In this document: positions 33,500 to 42,002 of the stretch, in pieces | Numbering within the stretch: position 1 is the stretch's first letter | Layout: every line of letters starts with the position of its first letter | DNA from: DASYLJ01 sp964432595 | GTDB taxonomy: Bacteria > Desulfobacterota > Binatia > DP-6 | Assembly: GCA_964432595.1 (NCBI GenBank) | Contig: CAYSOF010000011.1 | Location: 1 to 64,000, forward strand | Length of the DNA: 64,000 bases | Reading direction: 5' to 3' | The notes under the pieces: generated by a model | Told to the model about the DNA's origin: nothing | Database searches by the model: none | What the model saw: only the letters and a program-made list of their open reading frames with translations | Translations under genes and position numbers: made by a program

Positions 33500-34135
33500 G
33501 TGCGCCCTTCCGACCGGCCGCGGATGCGCGGCGTGCTGCATCACTATGCGTTCCTCGTCTCGCTGGCCGCCGGCTCGGTGCTCGCCGTGCTCGCGCCGAC
33601 GGGGCACGCGCTGGCCGCCGCGCTCGTCTATGCATCGAGCCTCTCGGCGCTGCTCGGCGTGAGCGCCCTCTTCCATCGCGTGACGTGGTCCGTCGCAGCG
33701 CGGCGCTGGATGGCGCGGCTCGACCACGCGATGATCGCGGTGCTGATCGCCGGCACGTTCACACCGTTCGCGGTCGTCGCCGTCGAGGGACCGCTCGCCG
33801 TCCGGCTCCTCGCCGTGATCTGGGCCGGCGCCGCCGCCGGCATCGTCCTGCACCTCGTCTGGATCGACATGCCCAAGTGGATCAGCGCGGCGCTCTACGT
33901 GGCGCTCGGATGGGCCGGCATCGTCGCCGCGCCGCAGGTCGTCGAGCACGCCGGCTGGACGCCCTTCGCCCTCCTGCTCGCCGGCGGCCTCATCTACTCG
34001 GCCGGCGCGCTGGTCTACGCGACCCGGCGGCCCGATCCGCTTCCCGCGGTGTTCGGCTACCACGAGGTGTTTCACGCCCTCGTCGTGGTGGCCGCGGCGA
34101 CGCACTACGCCGCCGTCGCGCTCACGATCCTGTAG
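33500..34135 (+). CDS. Hemolysin III/YqfA family membrane protein
   Basis: A 211-residue, seven-helix membrane protein of the HlyIII/adiponectin-receptor (CREST) superfamily. Conserved zinc-site residues are seen as the first-helix-pair SALFHRVTW, LDHAMI, and the C-terminal YHEVFHALVVVAAATHY with two His. Family members are putative metal-dependent hydrolases. The GTG at 33500 (2 nt after eutC stop) is used; an ATG at 33524 is in frame and equally possible. Its 3-prime end overlaps convergent ppk by 14 nt. Confidence 0.88.
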   Translation: MRPSDRPRMRGVLHHYAFLVSLAAGSVLAVLAPTGHALAAALVYASSLSALLGVSALFHRVTWSVAARRWMARLDHAMIAVLIAGTFTPFAVVAVEGPLAVRLLAVIWAGAAAGIVLHLVWIDMPKWISAALYVALGWAGIVAAPQVVEHAGWTPFALLLAGGLIYSAGALVYATRRPDPLPAVFGYHEVFHALVVVAAATHYAAVALTIL

Positions 34136-36266
34136 CGGCCGCCTCGCGCGGCTCGTCGAGCTTCACGACCGTCGCGCTGGGGTGGGTCTGGAACCACTCC
34201 TGCACCGAGAACGGCTCCGCGCCCGGCGCGGGCGTCGCGCGATGGTAGGAGCCGTCGGCACGCATCTCCCAGGCGTTGCGCGTATCGGCGAGATAGCGGT
34301 CGAGGATGCCCTCGCGGAGATGGCGGATCAGCTCGGGCCGCTTGACCGGCACCAGCGTCTCGATGCGACGATCGAGGTTGCGGCTCATCATGTCGGCGCT
34401 GCCGATCAACACCTCGGGCTCGCCGCCGTTCTCGAACCAGAGGATGCGGCTGTGCTCGAGGAAGCGCCCGACGATCGAGCGGACGCGGATGCGCTCGCTG
34501 AGGCCCGGCGTGGCCGGACGGAGGCAGCAGACACCGCGAACGATCAGATCGACCTGCGCACCCGCCGCCGCCACCTCGTAGAGCGCGTCGATCGTCTCCG
34601 GATCGGTGAGCGAGTTGAGCTTCAGGATGACGTGTGCAGGCCGGCCCTCGGCCGCGTGCTCGGCCTCGCGGCGCAGGCGGTGCACCACCTCGTCGCGCAG
34701 GTTGACGGGCGCGACCAGGAGCGTGCGGTAGTGCTTCTGCCGCGAGATGCCGGTCAGGAAGTTGAACAGCTCGAGAATGTCCTGCGTGATCTCGGGATCG
34801 CAGGTGAGCAGGCCGAGGTCGGTGTAGATGCGCGCGGTCGACGGGTTGTAGTTCCCGGTGCCGACGTGCGCGTACGTGCGTATCGCACCACCCTCGCGCC
34901 GCACGACGAGACACAGCTTCGCGTGCGTCTTGAGCTCGGGGAATCTGTACGTGACGTGCGCGCCCGCGCGCTCCAGCGCCCGCGCCCAGACCAGGTTGTT
35001 GCTCTCGTCGAACCGCGCCTTCAGCTCGACCATCACCGCGACCTGCTTGCCCGCTTCGGCCGCCTCGAGCAGCGCCTCGACGATCGGCGATTCCGTCCCC
35101 ACCCGGTACAGCGTCTGCTTGATGCCGATCACGTCGGGATCGTTCGCCGCGGCGCGCACGAACTCCTCGATCGTGCGGAAGCCGTCGTAGGGATGGTGGA
35201 CCAGCACGTCGCCGCGCCGCACCGCCGCGAACAGATCCTCCGAGCGGCCGAGCGCCGGCGCCAGATGCGGCTTGTACGCCGGCCAGCGCAGCGTCGGCAT
35301 GGGCATATCGGCCAGCGCGCCCAGGACGTCGAGCCCGAGGAGGCCGTCGACGGTGCACACGCTGGTGTCGTCGAGCGCGAGCAGACGGCCGAGCCGGTCA
35401 CGCACCTCCGGGGGCGTCTCCTGCCCGACGTCGAGCCGCACCGGATCGCCGAACCGCCGGCGACGGATCGTCTCCTCGATCATGTCGATGAGGTCGCCCG
35501 CCTCGAGCTCGCGGATCTCGACGTCGGCGTCGCGCACCACGCGGAAGCGGAACGTGCCGGCGAGCGGGACGTCCGGGAAGAGGTGCTCCAGGTGCTGGCG
35601 GATCACGTCTTCGAGCATCACGTAGACGTTGCCGCGCCGTCCGACGCGCACGAGCCGCGGCAGGACGCTCGGGATCTTCACGCGCGCCAGGGTCGGCTCG
35701 TCCGCGCCGTCCTGCACGAGCACCGCGAGGTTCAGGCTGCGGTTCGAGATGAACGGCACCGACGGGGCCGGGTCGAGCACCAGCGGCGTGCACACCGGAA
35801 ACACCTCGCGCTCGAACCAGCGGCGCAGGTTGCCCTGCTGGCGGCCGCTGAGCTCGTCCCAGTCGAGCACCTCGAGGCCGGCCTCCGCGAGCGACGGCCG
35901 CAGCTCGCGCGTCCAGATTTCGCTCGCCGTCCGACGCAGCGGATGCACGGCCGCGGCGATGCGCTGCAACTGCTCTTCCGGTCCGAGTCCGTCCGGCGAC
36001 GGCTCGATCACGCCGCTCTCCACCTGCTCGATGAGCCCCGACACGCGCACCATGTAGAACTCGTCGAGGTTCGACTCGAAGATCGACAGGAACCGGCAGC
36101 GCTCCAGCGGCGGCACCGCGGCGTCGGCGGCCTCGGCGAGGACGCGACGATTGAACTCGAGCCAGCTGAGCTCGCGATTGACGTAGCGGCCGAGCCCGAC
36201 GTCGGCGGGCTGACGACGCCGGCGGCGTGACAAGGCGACCGCTCGGGAGCTGCGTTGTGACGCCAT
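34122..36266 (-). CDS. ppk: Polyphosphate kinase 1
   Basis: A 714-residue PPK1 that polymerises ATP gamma-phosphate into polyphosphate. The N-terminus has YVNRELSWLEFNRRVLAEA and SIFESNLDEFYMVRVSGL; the middle VHHPYDGFRTIEEFV and KQTLYRVGTESPIV; then LKTHAKLCLVVRR containing the phosphorylated His; and FLEHSRILWFENGGEPEVLI and GSADMMSRNLDRRIETLVPV near the end. Normal length, cytoplasmic or membrane-associated. It follows an HTH regulator gene by 18 nt. Confidence 0.97.
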   Translation of the reverse strand: MASQRSSRAVALSRRRRRQPADVGLGRYVNRELSWLEFNRRVLAEAADAAVPPLERCRFLSIFESNLDEFYMVRVSGLIEQVESGVIEPSPDGLGPEEQLQRIAAAVHPLRRTASEIWTRELRPSLAEAGLEVLDWDELSGRQQGNLRRWFEREVFPVCTPLVLDPAPSVPFISNRSLNLAVLVQDGADEPTLARVKIPSVLPRLVRVGRRGNVYVMLEDVIRQHLEHLFPDVPLAGTFRFRVVRDADVEIRELEAGDLIDMIEETIRRRRFGDPVRLDVGQETPPEVRDRLGRLLALDDTSVCTVDGLLGLDVLGALADMPMPTLRWPAYKPHLAPALGRSEDLFAAVRRGDVLVHHPYDGFRTIEEFVRAAANDPDVIGIKQTLYRVGTESPIVEALLEAAEAGKQVAVMVELKARFDESNNLVWARALERAGAHVTYRFPELKTHAKLCLVVRREGGAIRTYAHVGTGNYNPSTARIYTDLGLLTCDPEITQDILELFNFLTGISRQKHYRTLLVAPVNLRDEVVHRLRREAEHAAEGRPAHVILKLNSLTDPETIDALYEVAAAGAQVDLIVRGVCCLRPATPGLSERIRVRSIVGRFLEHSRILWFENGGEPEVLIGSADMMSRNLDRRIETLVPVKRPELIRHLREGILDRYLADTRNAWEMRADGSYHRATPAPGAEPFSVQEWFQTHPSATVVKLDEPREAAATGS

Positions 36267-36284
36267 GGCGCGCGATGCCGCCCG

Positions 36285-36755
36285 TCAGCTCGCCAGCTCG
36301 CGCGCCACGGTCCGCAGCATCTCGATCAGGATCGGCCGTCGCTCGCGCGGCAGCGGCAGAAAGAGCTCCAGCAGCTCGACGACCGTGGGATCGGCGAACA
36401 TCTGGAAGCGCTTGATGCCGACGCCGCCGGGCGCGGGTGGGCCGTGCTCGTCCGGGAGCGCGAGGTAGTCCAGGTGCTGCAGGAATCCCTGGACCTCCGG
36501 GGTGAGCAGCGCGGGATCGACCGCACGCAACCGCTGCGCGAGCGTCCGATTGATGCGGATGACGTCGACGAACGACAGCTCGAGCAGCTGTCCCTCTTCG
36601 AGCCGCGCGACGATCCCTTCCGTGACCTGCGCCTCGGCCGCCAGCTCCGCGACGTTGAGGCCGAAGAAGCGACGCAGGAGCTGGAGATGCGACCCGAAGG
36701 TCCGCATCCACTCGCGCCAGGCGTCGCTCAGCGGCTCGGGTCGCACGAGGGCCAT
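36285..36755 (-). CDS. XRE-type helix-turn-helix protein
   Basis: A 156-residue probable regulator. Residues about 12-60 form a Cro/C1-type HTH (FGSHLQLLRRFFGLNVAELA followed by AEAQVTEGIVARLEEGQ). The remainder is helical and ends in an Arg/Leu-rich segment, with no sensor motif. The ATG at 36755 begins directly before the HTH. It is co-directional with ppk and 18 nt upstream, so it may regulate polyphosphate synthesis or its own operon. Confidence 0.75.
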   Translation of the reverse strand: MALVRPEPLSDAWREWMRTFGSHLQLLRRFFGLNVAELAAEAQVTEGIVARLEEGQLLELSFVDVIRINRTLAQRLRAVDPALLTPEVQGFLQHLDYLALPDEHGPPAPGGVGIKRFQMFADPTVVELLELFLPLPRERRPILIEMLRTVARELAS

Positions 36756-36917
36756 CGTGCTCGGAGACGGGGCCGACTTCAAGGCGCGGCGTCTACAAAA
36801 ATGGGATACGCGCACCCGTTGCCGCGTGTGCGGTCCATCACCGCGAGATTGCAGGTCGTCCATCGCGCTGCTCGCGGCCCTTCCTCCCGCGAGGGCGACG
36901 GCCACCGGACGTGACGC

Positions 36918-38162
36918 CTACTCGACCGTGCCGTAAGCGCCGCGCGCACCGCGCGCCCCGGCCGCGCGCACCTCGTCGACGACTGCAGCGAACGTCGCGA
37001 GGAACTCGTCGAGGACGTCCGCGTGCACCGCGTTCACCGTGCAGTGCAGGCTCGGCGGCGGTCCCTGTCGGTCGACGTACCAGCCGCGCCGCCAGAGGCC
37101 ATCGGCGACCGCGAAGGCGTCGACCGCGGGATCGTCGAACCCGAAGGCGACGATCGTCGCGCGCGGATCGCCACGCACGACGACACCTGGTGTCGCCCGC
37201 AGCGCGCCCACCAGCCGCTCCGTCGTGTCGCGCGCCTGGCGCGTCAGCCGCACGTACCCGTCCATGCCCAGATGCTGCAGGACGGCCCATGCGGCGGCGA
37301 TCGCGCCACCCGACTTCGTGCCGAGCACGCCCGACGATCCGTAGCGGCCGCCGAGCCAGTTGTCGGTCGTGAACGTCTGGAAGCGACGCAGCCCGCGCGA
37401 GCGATGCAGGATCACCGACGCGCCCTTCGCCGTGTAGCCGAACTTGTGCAGATCGACCGAGATCGACGTGACACCCGGCACCCGGAAGTCCCACGGCGCC
37501 ATGGCCTCGCCGCCGCGCTCGAGGAACGGCAGCACCATCCCCCCCATGCAGGCGTCCACGTGGCAGGAGATGCCGCGCGCCGCAGCCAGAGCGGCGATCG
37601 CCTCGATCGGGTCGACGATCCCCTGCGGATACTGGAACGCCGAGCCCGCGAGCAGCACCGTGCGATCCGTGATCGCCGCCGCCATCGCGTCGACGTCGGC
37701 GCCGTAGTCCGCGCCCACGGGCACGCGGACCGATGTCACGCCGAAGTAGTGCGCGCCCTTCTCGAACGCGGCGTGTGCCGACGCCGGCAAGACCATCTCC
37801 GGCGCCGTGATGCCGCGTTCGGCGCGGCCCCGCTCGCGCGCCGCGAGCACGGCCATCAGCAGCGACTCGGTGCCGCCGCTCGTCAGGAACCCGGCGGTCT
37901 CCGCGTCGCCGTGGAGCAGCTCCGCGACGGCGCCGAGAACGTCGCGCTGCATGCGCGCGAGGCTCGGAAACGCGTCGGTGTTGAGCGCGTTCTCCGACAT
38001 GAAGCGCGTGTACGCGTCACGCGCGAGCGCGAGGACGTCCGGGCCTGCCGAGTACGCGAGCGTGAACGCGCGGCCGCGACGCCAGTCGACGTCGTCGGCC
38101 CGCAGCGTCTCGAGCTCCGCCAGGACCTCGGCCGCGGGCCGCCCACGCGACGGAAGCGCCAC
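36918..38162 (-). CDS. PLP-dependent lyase/decarboxylase resembling sphingosine-1-phosphate lyase
   Basis: A 414-residue fold-type I PLP enzyme of the group II decarboxylase superfamily. It has LTSGGTESLLMAVLAARE (93-110, phosphate cup), HVDACMGGMVLPF with Asp203 pairing the pyridine nitrogen, and SVDLHKFGYTAKG with Lys240 as Schiff-base residue. The DLHKFG-type motif and N-terminal FTLAYSAG are closer to S1P lyase and its bacterial homologues than to glutamate decarboxylase. No membrane anchor is present. The GTG start at 38162 lies one nt after the stop of the exported monoheme protein, an odd operon partner. The substrate could be a phosphorylated long-chain base or an amino acid. Confidence 0.85.
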   Translation of the reverse strand: MALPSRGRPAAEVLAELETLRADDVDWRRGRAFTLAYSAGPDVLALARDAYTRFMSENALNTDAFPSLARMQRDVLGAVAELLHGDAETAGFLTSGGTESLLMAVLAARERGRAERGITAPEMVLPASAHAAFEKGAHYFGVTSVRVPVGADYGADVDAMAAAITDRTVLLAGSAFQYPQGIVDPIEAIAALAAARGISCHVDACMGGMVLPFLERGGEAMAPWDFRVPGVTSISVDLHKFGYTAKGASVILHRSRGLRRFQTFTTDNWLGGRYGSSGVLGTKSGGAIAAAWAVLQHLGMDGYVRLTRQARDTTERLVGALRATPGVVVRGDPRATIVAFGFDDPAVDAFAVADGLWRRGWYVDRQGPPPSLHCTVNAVHADVLDEFLATFAAVVDEVRAAGARGARGAYGTVE

Positions 38163-38163
38163 C

Positions 38164-39609
38164 TCAGTCCGGGAAGACGGTCTCGGCGAGCGTCGTACCG
38201 ACCTGGACCGCGGTGGCCCCCAGGCACTCCGGATCGGGCGACGGCCCGAACAGACAGCCGCTCATGCCGGTCGTGTCGGTGCAGCGGTCGAGCTTCGCGT
38301 CGGCCTTGTCCGCCTCGCGCTGGAGCGTCGGCGCCAGCTGCGCGGCGCAATCGACGTCGCTGTTCGACAGGACCGAGGACAGCTCGCACCCGGCGACGGC
38401 ACGCTGCACGGCGCGGATGCCGTTCTGCACGCCGATCACGAGCTGCTGGGCGCAACGCTGCGCGTGCGGCGCGAGCGTGCTGAGCGGCAGATCGGGCGGC
38501 GCCGCGCCGACGGTCGCCGTCAGCATCGCGTTGGTCGCCGCCGCCTGCTGGCAGACGAGGCAGTCCGCGATGCGCGACATCGTGTTCTGCGTGATGCTGC
38601 CACACGGCGCCCCGCACTGCGCGGGGAGGCCGAGGAGCGGCGCCGACAGGCTCTTCGCGGCGCAGTTCCGGTCGCGGCTGCCGCCGATGACCGACCGCAG
38701 CTTCGCCTCGGCCTTGCCGATGCGGAGATCGCGCTTCGCCGTGTCGCACGCGACGCCGGCCAGCTCGTCGAGATAGCAATCGCCCCATTCGCGGAGGTGC
38801 GTCTTCGCGAGCCGCTCGAGGGACTTCTCCATGTCCTTCAGGCAGCCGCCACGGACGTCGCCCGGCGCGACCGGATCGACGAACGCGAACGCGCTCACGG
38901 CGACGTCGATCGTGGCCTCGTCGGGATCGTCGGACGTGACGCGCAGCGTGCCGCTCGCGAGGCCGCTGCCGGGCGCCGAGAACGTCACTTGCACCGTGAC
39001 CCGATCGCCGACCGGAATGGAGAACGGCAGCGCGGGGGCCACGATGCCGAGCGCGGGGCTCGCGCCGGCGAGGAACGCGAGGCCGCTGACCTCCAGCGGG
39101 AAGTCCGTGCCGTTGTTGATGAGATCGACCGTCCCCGACGTCGGCTCGCCGACCTGCGTGATCATGGCCACGGTCGCGGGCGTGACCTCGATGTCCTTCG
39201 GCAGGAGACACGTCGGCACGCCCGGCGTGATGATCGACTGGAACCACGCCGGCGGGTTCACCGCGAGCCCGTAGTTGCTGCAGTCGTACCCGGGCAACGT
39301 GCGATGCGTGGCCAGCTCGTCGACGTTCAGGAACCCGTCGCCGTCGGTGTCCTCGTTCTCGATGTCGAGGATCGCGTCGACGATCGACTTGCCGAGGTAC
39401 AGCTGCTGCTCGACGGCGGTGCCGTACGGATTGCGGCCGCCGGTCCCCTCCCAGCGCTGGTGACAGACGCCGCAGGCGTAGATGTCGTCGCTGGGCACGA
39501 GGCCGTAGATGGTCGTCAGGTTCTGGAAGTAGAGGGGCCGCGCCTGCACCACGGCCGGCACGAGGAGCGCCGCGACGAGCGCCACGGCACGAATCGGCGA
39601 GATGCTCAT
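38164..39609 (-). CDS. Exported monoheme protein with EF-hand loop, Ig-like domain and Cys-rich C-terminal domain
   Basis: A 481-residue secreted protein: signal peptide (1-23), a single heme site CGVCH (46-50), a calcium-loop DTDGDGFLNVDE (87-98), an Ig/ASPM-Hydin-like beta domain (about 140-250, GTVDLINNGTDFPLEV and later GTLRVTSDDPDEATIDV) and a C-terminal Cys-rich helical domain (about 255-470). The last domain aligns by eye with the C-terminus of the adjacent pentaheme protein (shared REWxxCY, ACDxAxRDxRI, EAKLR, CxxPC, CxxC). The start overlaps the upstream gene (ATGA). Probably an extracytoplasmic electron-transfer partner. Confidence 0.82.
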   Translation of the reverse strand: MSISPIRAVALVAALLVPAVVQARPLYFQNLTTIYGLVPSDDIYACGVCHQRWEGTGGRNPYGTAVEQQLYLGKSIVDAILDIENEDTDGDGFLNVDELATHRTLPGYDCSNYGLAVNPPAWFQSIITPGVPTCLLPKDIEVTPATVAMITQVGEPTSGTVDLINNGTDFPLEVSGLAFLAGASPALGIVAPALPFSIPVGDRVTVQVTFSAPGSGLASGTLRVTSDDPDEATIDVAVSAFAFVDPVAPGDVRGGCLKDMEKSLERLAKTHLREWGDCYLDELAGVACDTAKRDLRIGKAEAKLRSVIGGSRDRNCAAKSLSAPLLGLPAQCGAPCGSITQNTMSRIADCLVCQQAAATNAMLTATVGAAPPDLPLSTLAPHAQRCAQQLVIGVQNGIRAVQRAVAGCELSSVLSNSDVDCAAQLAPTLQREADKADAKLDRCTDTTGMSGCLFGPSPDPECLGATAVQVGTTLAETVFPD

Positions 39610-41963
39610 GGGTAGGCGACCTCCGTGTACGGCTCGACGGTCGCACCGACCGCGCTCTCGAAGCAGGCCTGCACGGCCGTGACGTTACCCGACGTCGCGC
39701 ATCCCGGAATACCGGCGAAGCTGGTGCAGCGCTCGACCTGGTTCTGCGCCCGGTCCTGCGCCTTCGCGATGCGTCCCCCCGGATCGGTGCTGCAGTCGAC
39801 CGGCGGTCCGCCGCTCGCGACGCCGTCCTCGCACTTCGCCAGCGCCGTGGCCCAGCCGCGGGCCAGCAGATCACCGGCCTTGTCGACCGACCGCTGGCAC
39901 GCGAGTACGGTCGACGACAGCGCCGCCGGCAGGGCCGGCGGCGTCGCGCCGTAGGCCGAGCTCAGGGCCGAGGCGCTGAGCTCGTCGGCCAGACACATGC
40001 TGCAGGTCGCGAGGTCGTCCATGTCGAAGAGGACCACGTTGGCGCACGGCGCCGGGCAGGCGCCGCCGTGGCCGAGGCTGCTCGGCGTGAGCCCTCGGCC
40101 CGCGCAGACGACGTCCTTCAGGCCGCCCAGGCGCTCGCGCAGCTTGGCCTCTTCGCTCGCGATCCGCGCGTCGCGCGACGCGGCGTCGCACGCGAGGCCG
40201 CGCGTGCGGCTCGAGTAGCAGCGCGACCACTCGCGGTAATGCGCCTTCTGGTACTTCGCCTGCAGCTTCGAGACCTGCTTGCGGCAGGCGTTCGCGGCCT
40301 TGCCGTCGCGGTCGACGACCAGCTGCGACATCGCGACCGGCACGGACTCGTTGTGCTCGTCCCACAGCGTGTAGAGGATGTTGCCGGCGGCGTTCGTCGT
40401 GTTCGCGTCGCGCAGGAACTCGACGTACTCCTTCGACGCCGTCTGGTAGTACAGGGTGATCTCGGCGGACGCGGCCGTCGCGCCGACGGGATAGACGACG
40501 TCGTCCCAGTACTGGCCGTCGGCGAACGTGGCGCCCACCGGCTCCGCGTCGACGTCCGCGAACGCGGCGTTCGTGAACCCGCGCGGCGGGATGCGGTTGT
40601 CCTTCAGACGGAGGTTGTTGAGGCTCAGGTGGAAGCTGCGCCCGGCCGGCAGACCGACGGCGGCAGCGACGTCGGCGCTCATGCCCTGCTCCGCCTCCCA
40701 CACGTGGAGGTGGGGATCGTCGACGATCTCGGCAGTGCCGAAGACGTAGCGCCCGGACTCGAACACGACGGCGCGCTTCGCGTCGAGCGCACGCACGTGC
40801 AGCCACATCCGGCGGCCTTCGGGATAGCCCGTCGGCAGCTTGTGCCCGGTCTCGTTCGTCACCCGCACGGTGAGATCGCCGCCGGCGAAGCTCGCCGAGA
40901 CGGTGGCCGCCTTGCGCAGGTTGTCGGTCGACGACGCGATGCCCGCCTGCAGCGCGGCGACGTCGACCTCGCTGCCGAACGCGGGATGGAACGGGAGCAC
41001 GCTCGGGATGAACGTGTTCGAGCCGGCGAACGTGTGCAGCGGGACGTCGTCGCGCGTCAGGCCGAGATTCGCGTCCTTTCCGGACACGTCCGGCATGTGA
41101 CAGTCCTGGCACGTGGCGACGACGGCCTTGTTGCCGCCGAACTGCGGCGCGTACACGCCGGTCGTGGCGTAGAGGCTGGCGGCCCACTCGTCGAACGTCG
41201 ACTGCTCGGGGAAACCCGACGTCGGGTCGGGGTTCGGCGTGTCCATGGCCGTGAGCTCCCACTCACCGGTCATGTCGTTCTTCGCGAACGCCGGATTGCG
41301 CAGGTTGTGGCAGGTGCCGCAGACCTCCGACTCCTGGTGGAACGGCGACACCAGCGTCGAGCGCACCGGGAGGTGCGGGTCGTTGCCGAGGTCGGCGACG
41401 ATGTCGAACGGGCCGCGCATGCGGTCCTGCGGATCGATCACCATCATCGCGTTGCCGAATGCGGGTACGGGCTCGGCGAGCCCGGCGAGGATCGCGGCGT
41501 CTTCCGGCGGATTCGCCGGATCGGCGATCGGGTCGACGAGGCGGTGGCAGACGCCGCACTGCACGCCTTGGCGGTCGTCGGCGGTCATCGACGTCCCGTC
41601 CTCCGGCACGGACCGTCCCTCGAGCCACCCTTTCGGCAGGTGGCAGCGGAGGCAGGTCTCACCCGAATGCGGGACGAGCTGGTTCGAGACGGCGAGCGCG
41701 GCCCACATCAGCGGATCGCGCCCGGCCTGCGCCATCATCGAGCCCTTCCAGTTGCGAAGCGGCTCGACCGCCGGCTGCCCGTAGTTGCTGTGGCAGAGTT
41801 GGCATTGGTCCGGCGTGGGAATCGGGGCGGACAACGACAATGGTTGTGTTCCCGGAACACGGAAGTCCTCCCGCGTGGTCGCGAGAGGGGCCGCCCCGGC
41901 GGCGGTGATGCCGATCAGCATCACCGCCGCCGAAGCGAGAAGGCTCACAGGCCGTATGGTCAT
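39606..41963 (-). CDS. Exported pentaheme cytochrome c with Cys-rich C-terminal domain
   Basis: A 785-residue exported protein with signal peptide (1-25) and five CXXCH sites: CQLCH (54), CLRCH (104), CGVCH (136), CGTCH (215) and CQDCH (285). After the hemes come a beta domain with GHKLPTGYPEGRRMWLHV (about residue 370), a segment recurrent in multiheme cytochromes c of the c554-related type, and a C-terminal Cys/Lys-rich helical domain (about 555-785) homologous to that of the downstream monoheme protein. It likely carries electrons in the periplasm or at the surface; the redox partner is unknown. Confidence 0.88.
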   Translation of the reverse strand: MTIRPVSLLASAAVMLIGITAAGAAPLATTREDFRVPGTQPLSLSAPIPTPDQCQLCHSNYGQPAVEPLRNWKGSMMAQAGRDPLMWAALAVSNQLVPHSGETCLRCHLPKGWLEGRSVPEDGTSMTADDRQGVQCGVCHRLVDPIADPANPPEDAAILAGLAEPVPAFGNAMMVIDPQDRMRGPFDIVADLGNDPHLPVRSTLVSPFHQESEVCGTCHNLRNPAFAKNDMTGEWELTAMDTPNPDPTSGFPEQSTFDEWAASLYATTGVYAPQFGGNKAVVATCQDCHMPDVSGKDANLGLTRDDVPLHTFAGSNTFIPSVLPFHPAFGSEVDVAALQAGIASSTDNLRKAATVSASFAGGDLTVRVTNETGHKLPTGYPEGRRMWLHVRALDAKRAVVFESGRYVFGTAEIVDDPHLHVWEAEQGMSADVAAAVGLPAGRSFHLSLNNLRLKDNRIPPRGFTNAAFADVDAEPVGATFADGQYWDDVVYPVGATAASAEITLYYQTASKEYVEFLRDANTTNAAGNILYTLWDEHNESVPVAMSQLVVDRDGKAANACRKQVSKLQAKYQKAHYREWSRCYSSRTRGLACDAASRDARIASEEAKLRERLGGLKDVVCAGRGLTPSSLGHGGACPAPCANVVLFDMDDLATCSMCLADELSASALSSAYGATPPALPAALSSTVLACQRSVDKAGDLLARGWATALAKCEDGVASGGPPVDCSTDPGGRIAKAQDRAQNQVERCTSFAGIPGCATSGNVTAVQACFESAVGATVEPYTEVAYP

Positions 41964-42002
41964 GTCGCCCCTTGTTGGTGTGTCGTGTCTGTCTGGTTCC
42001 GA

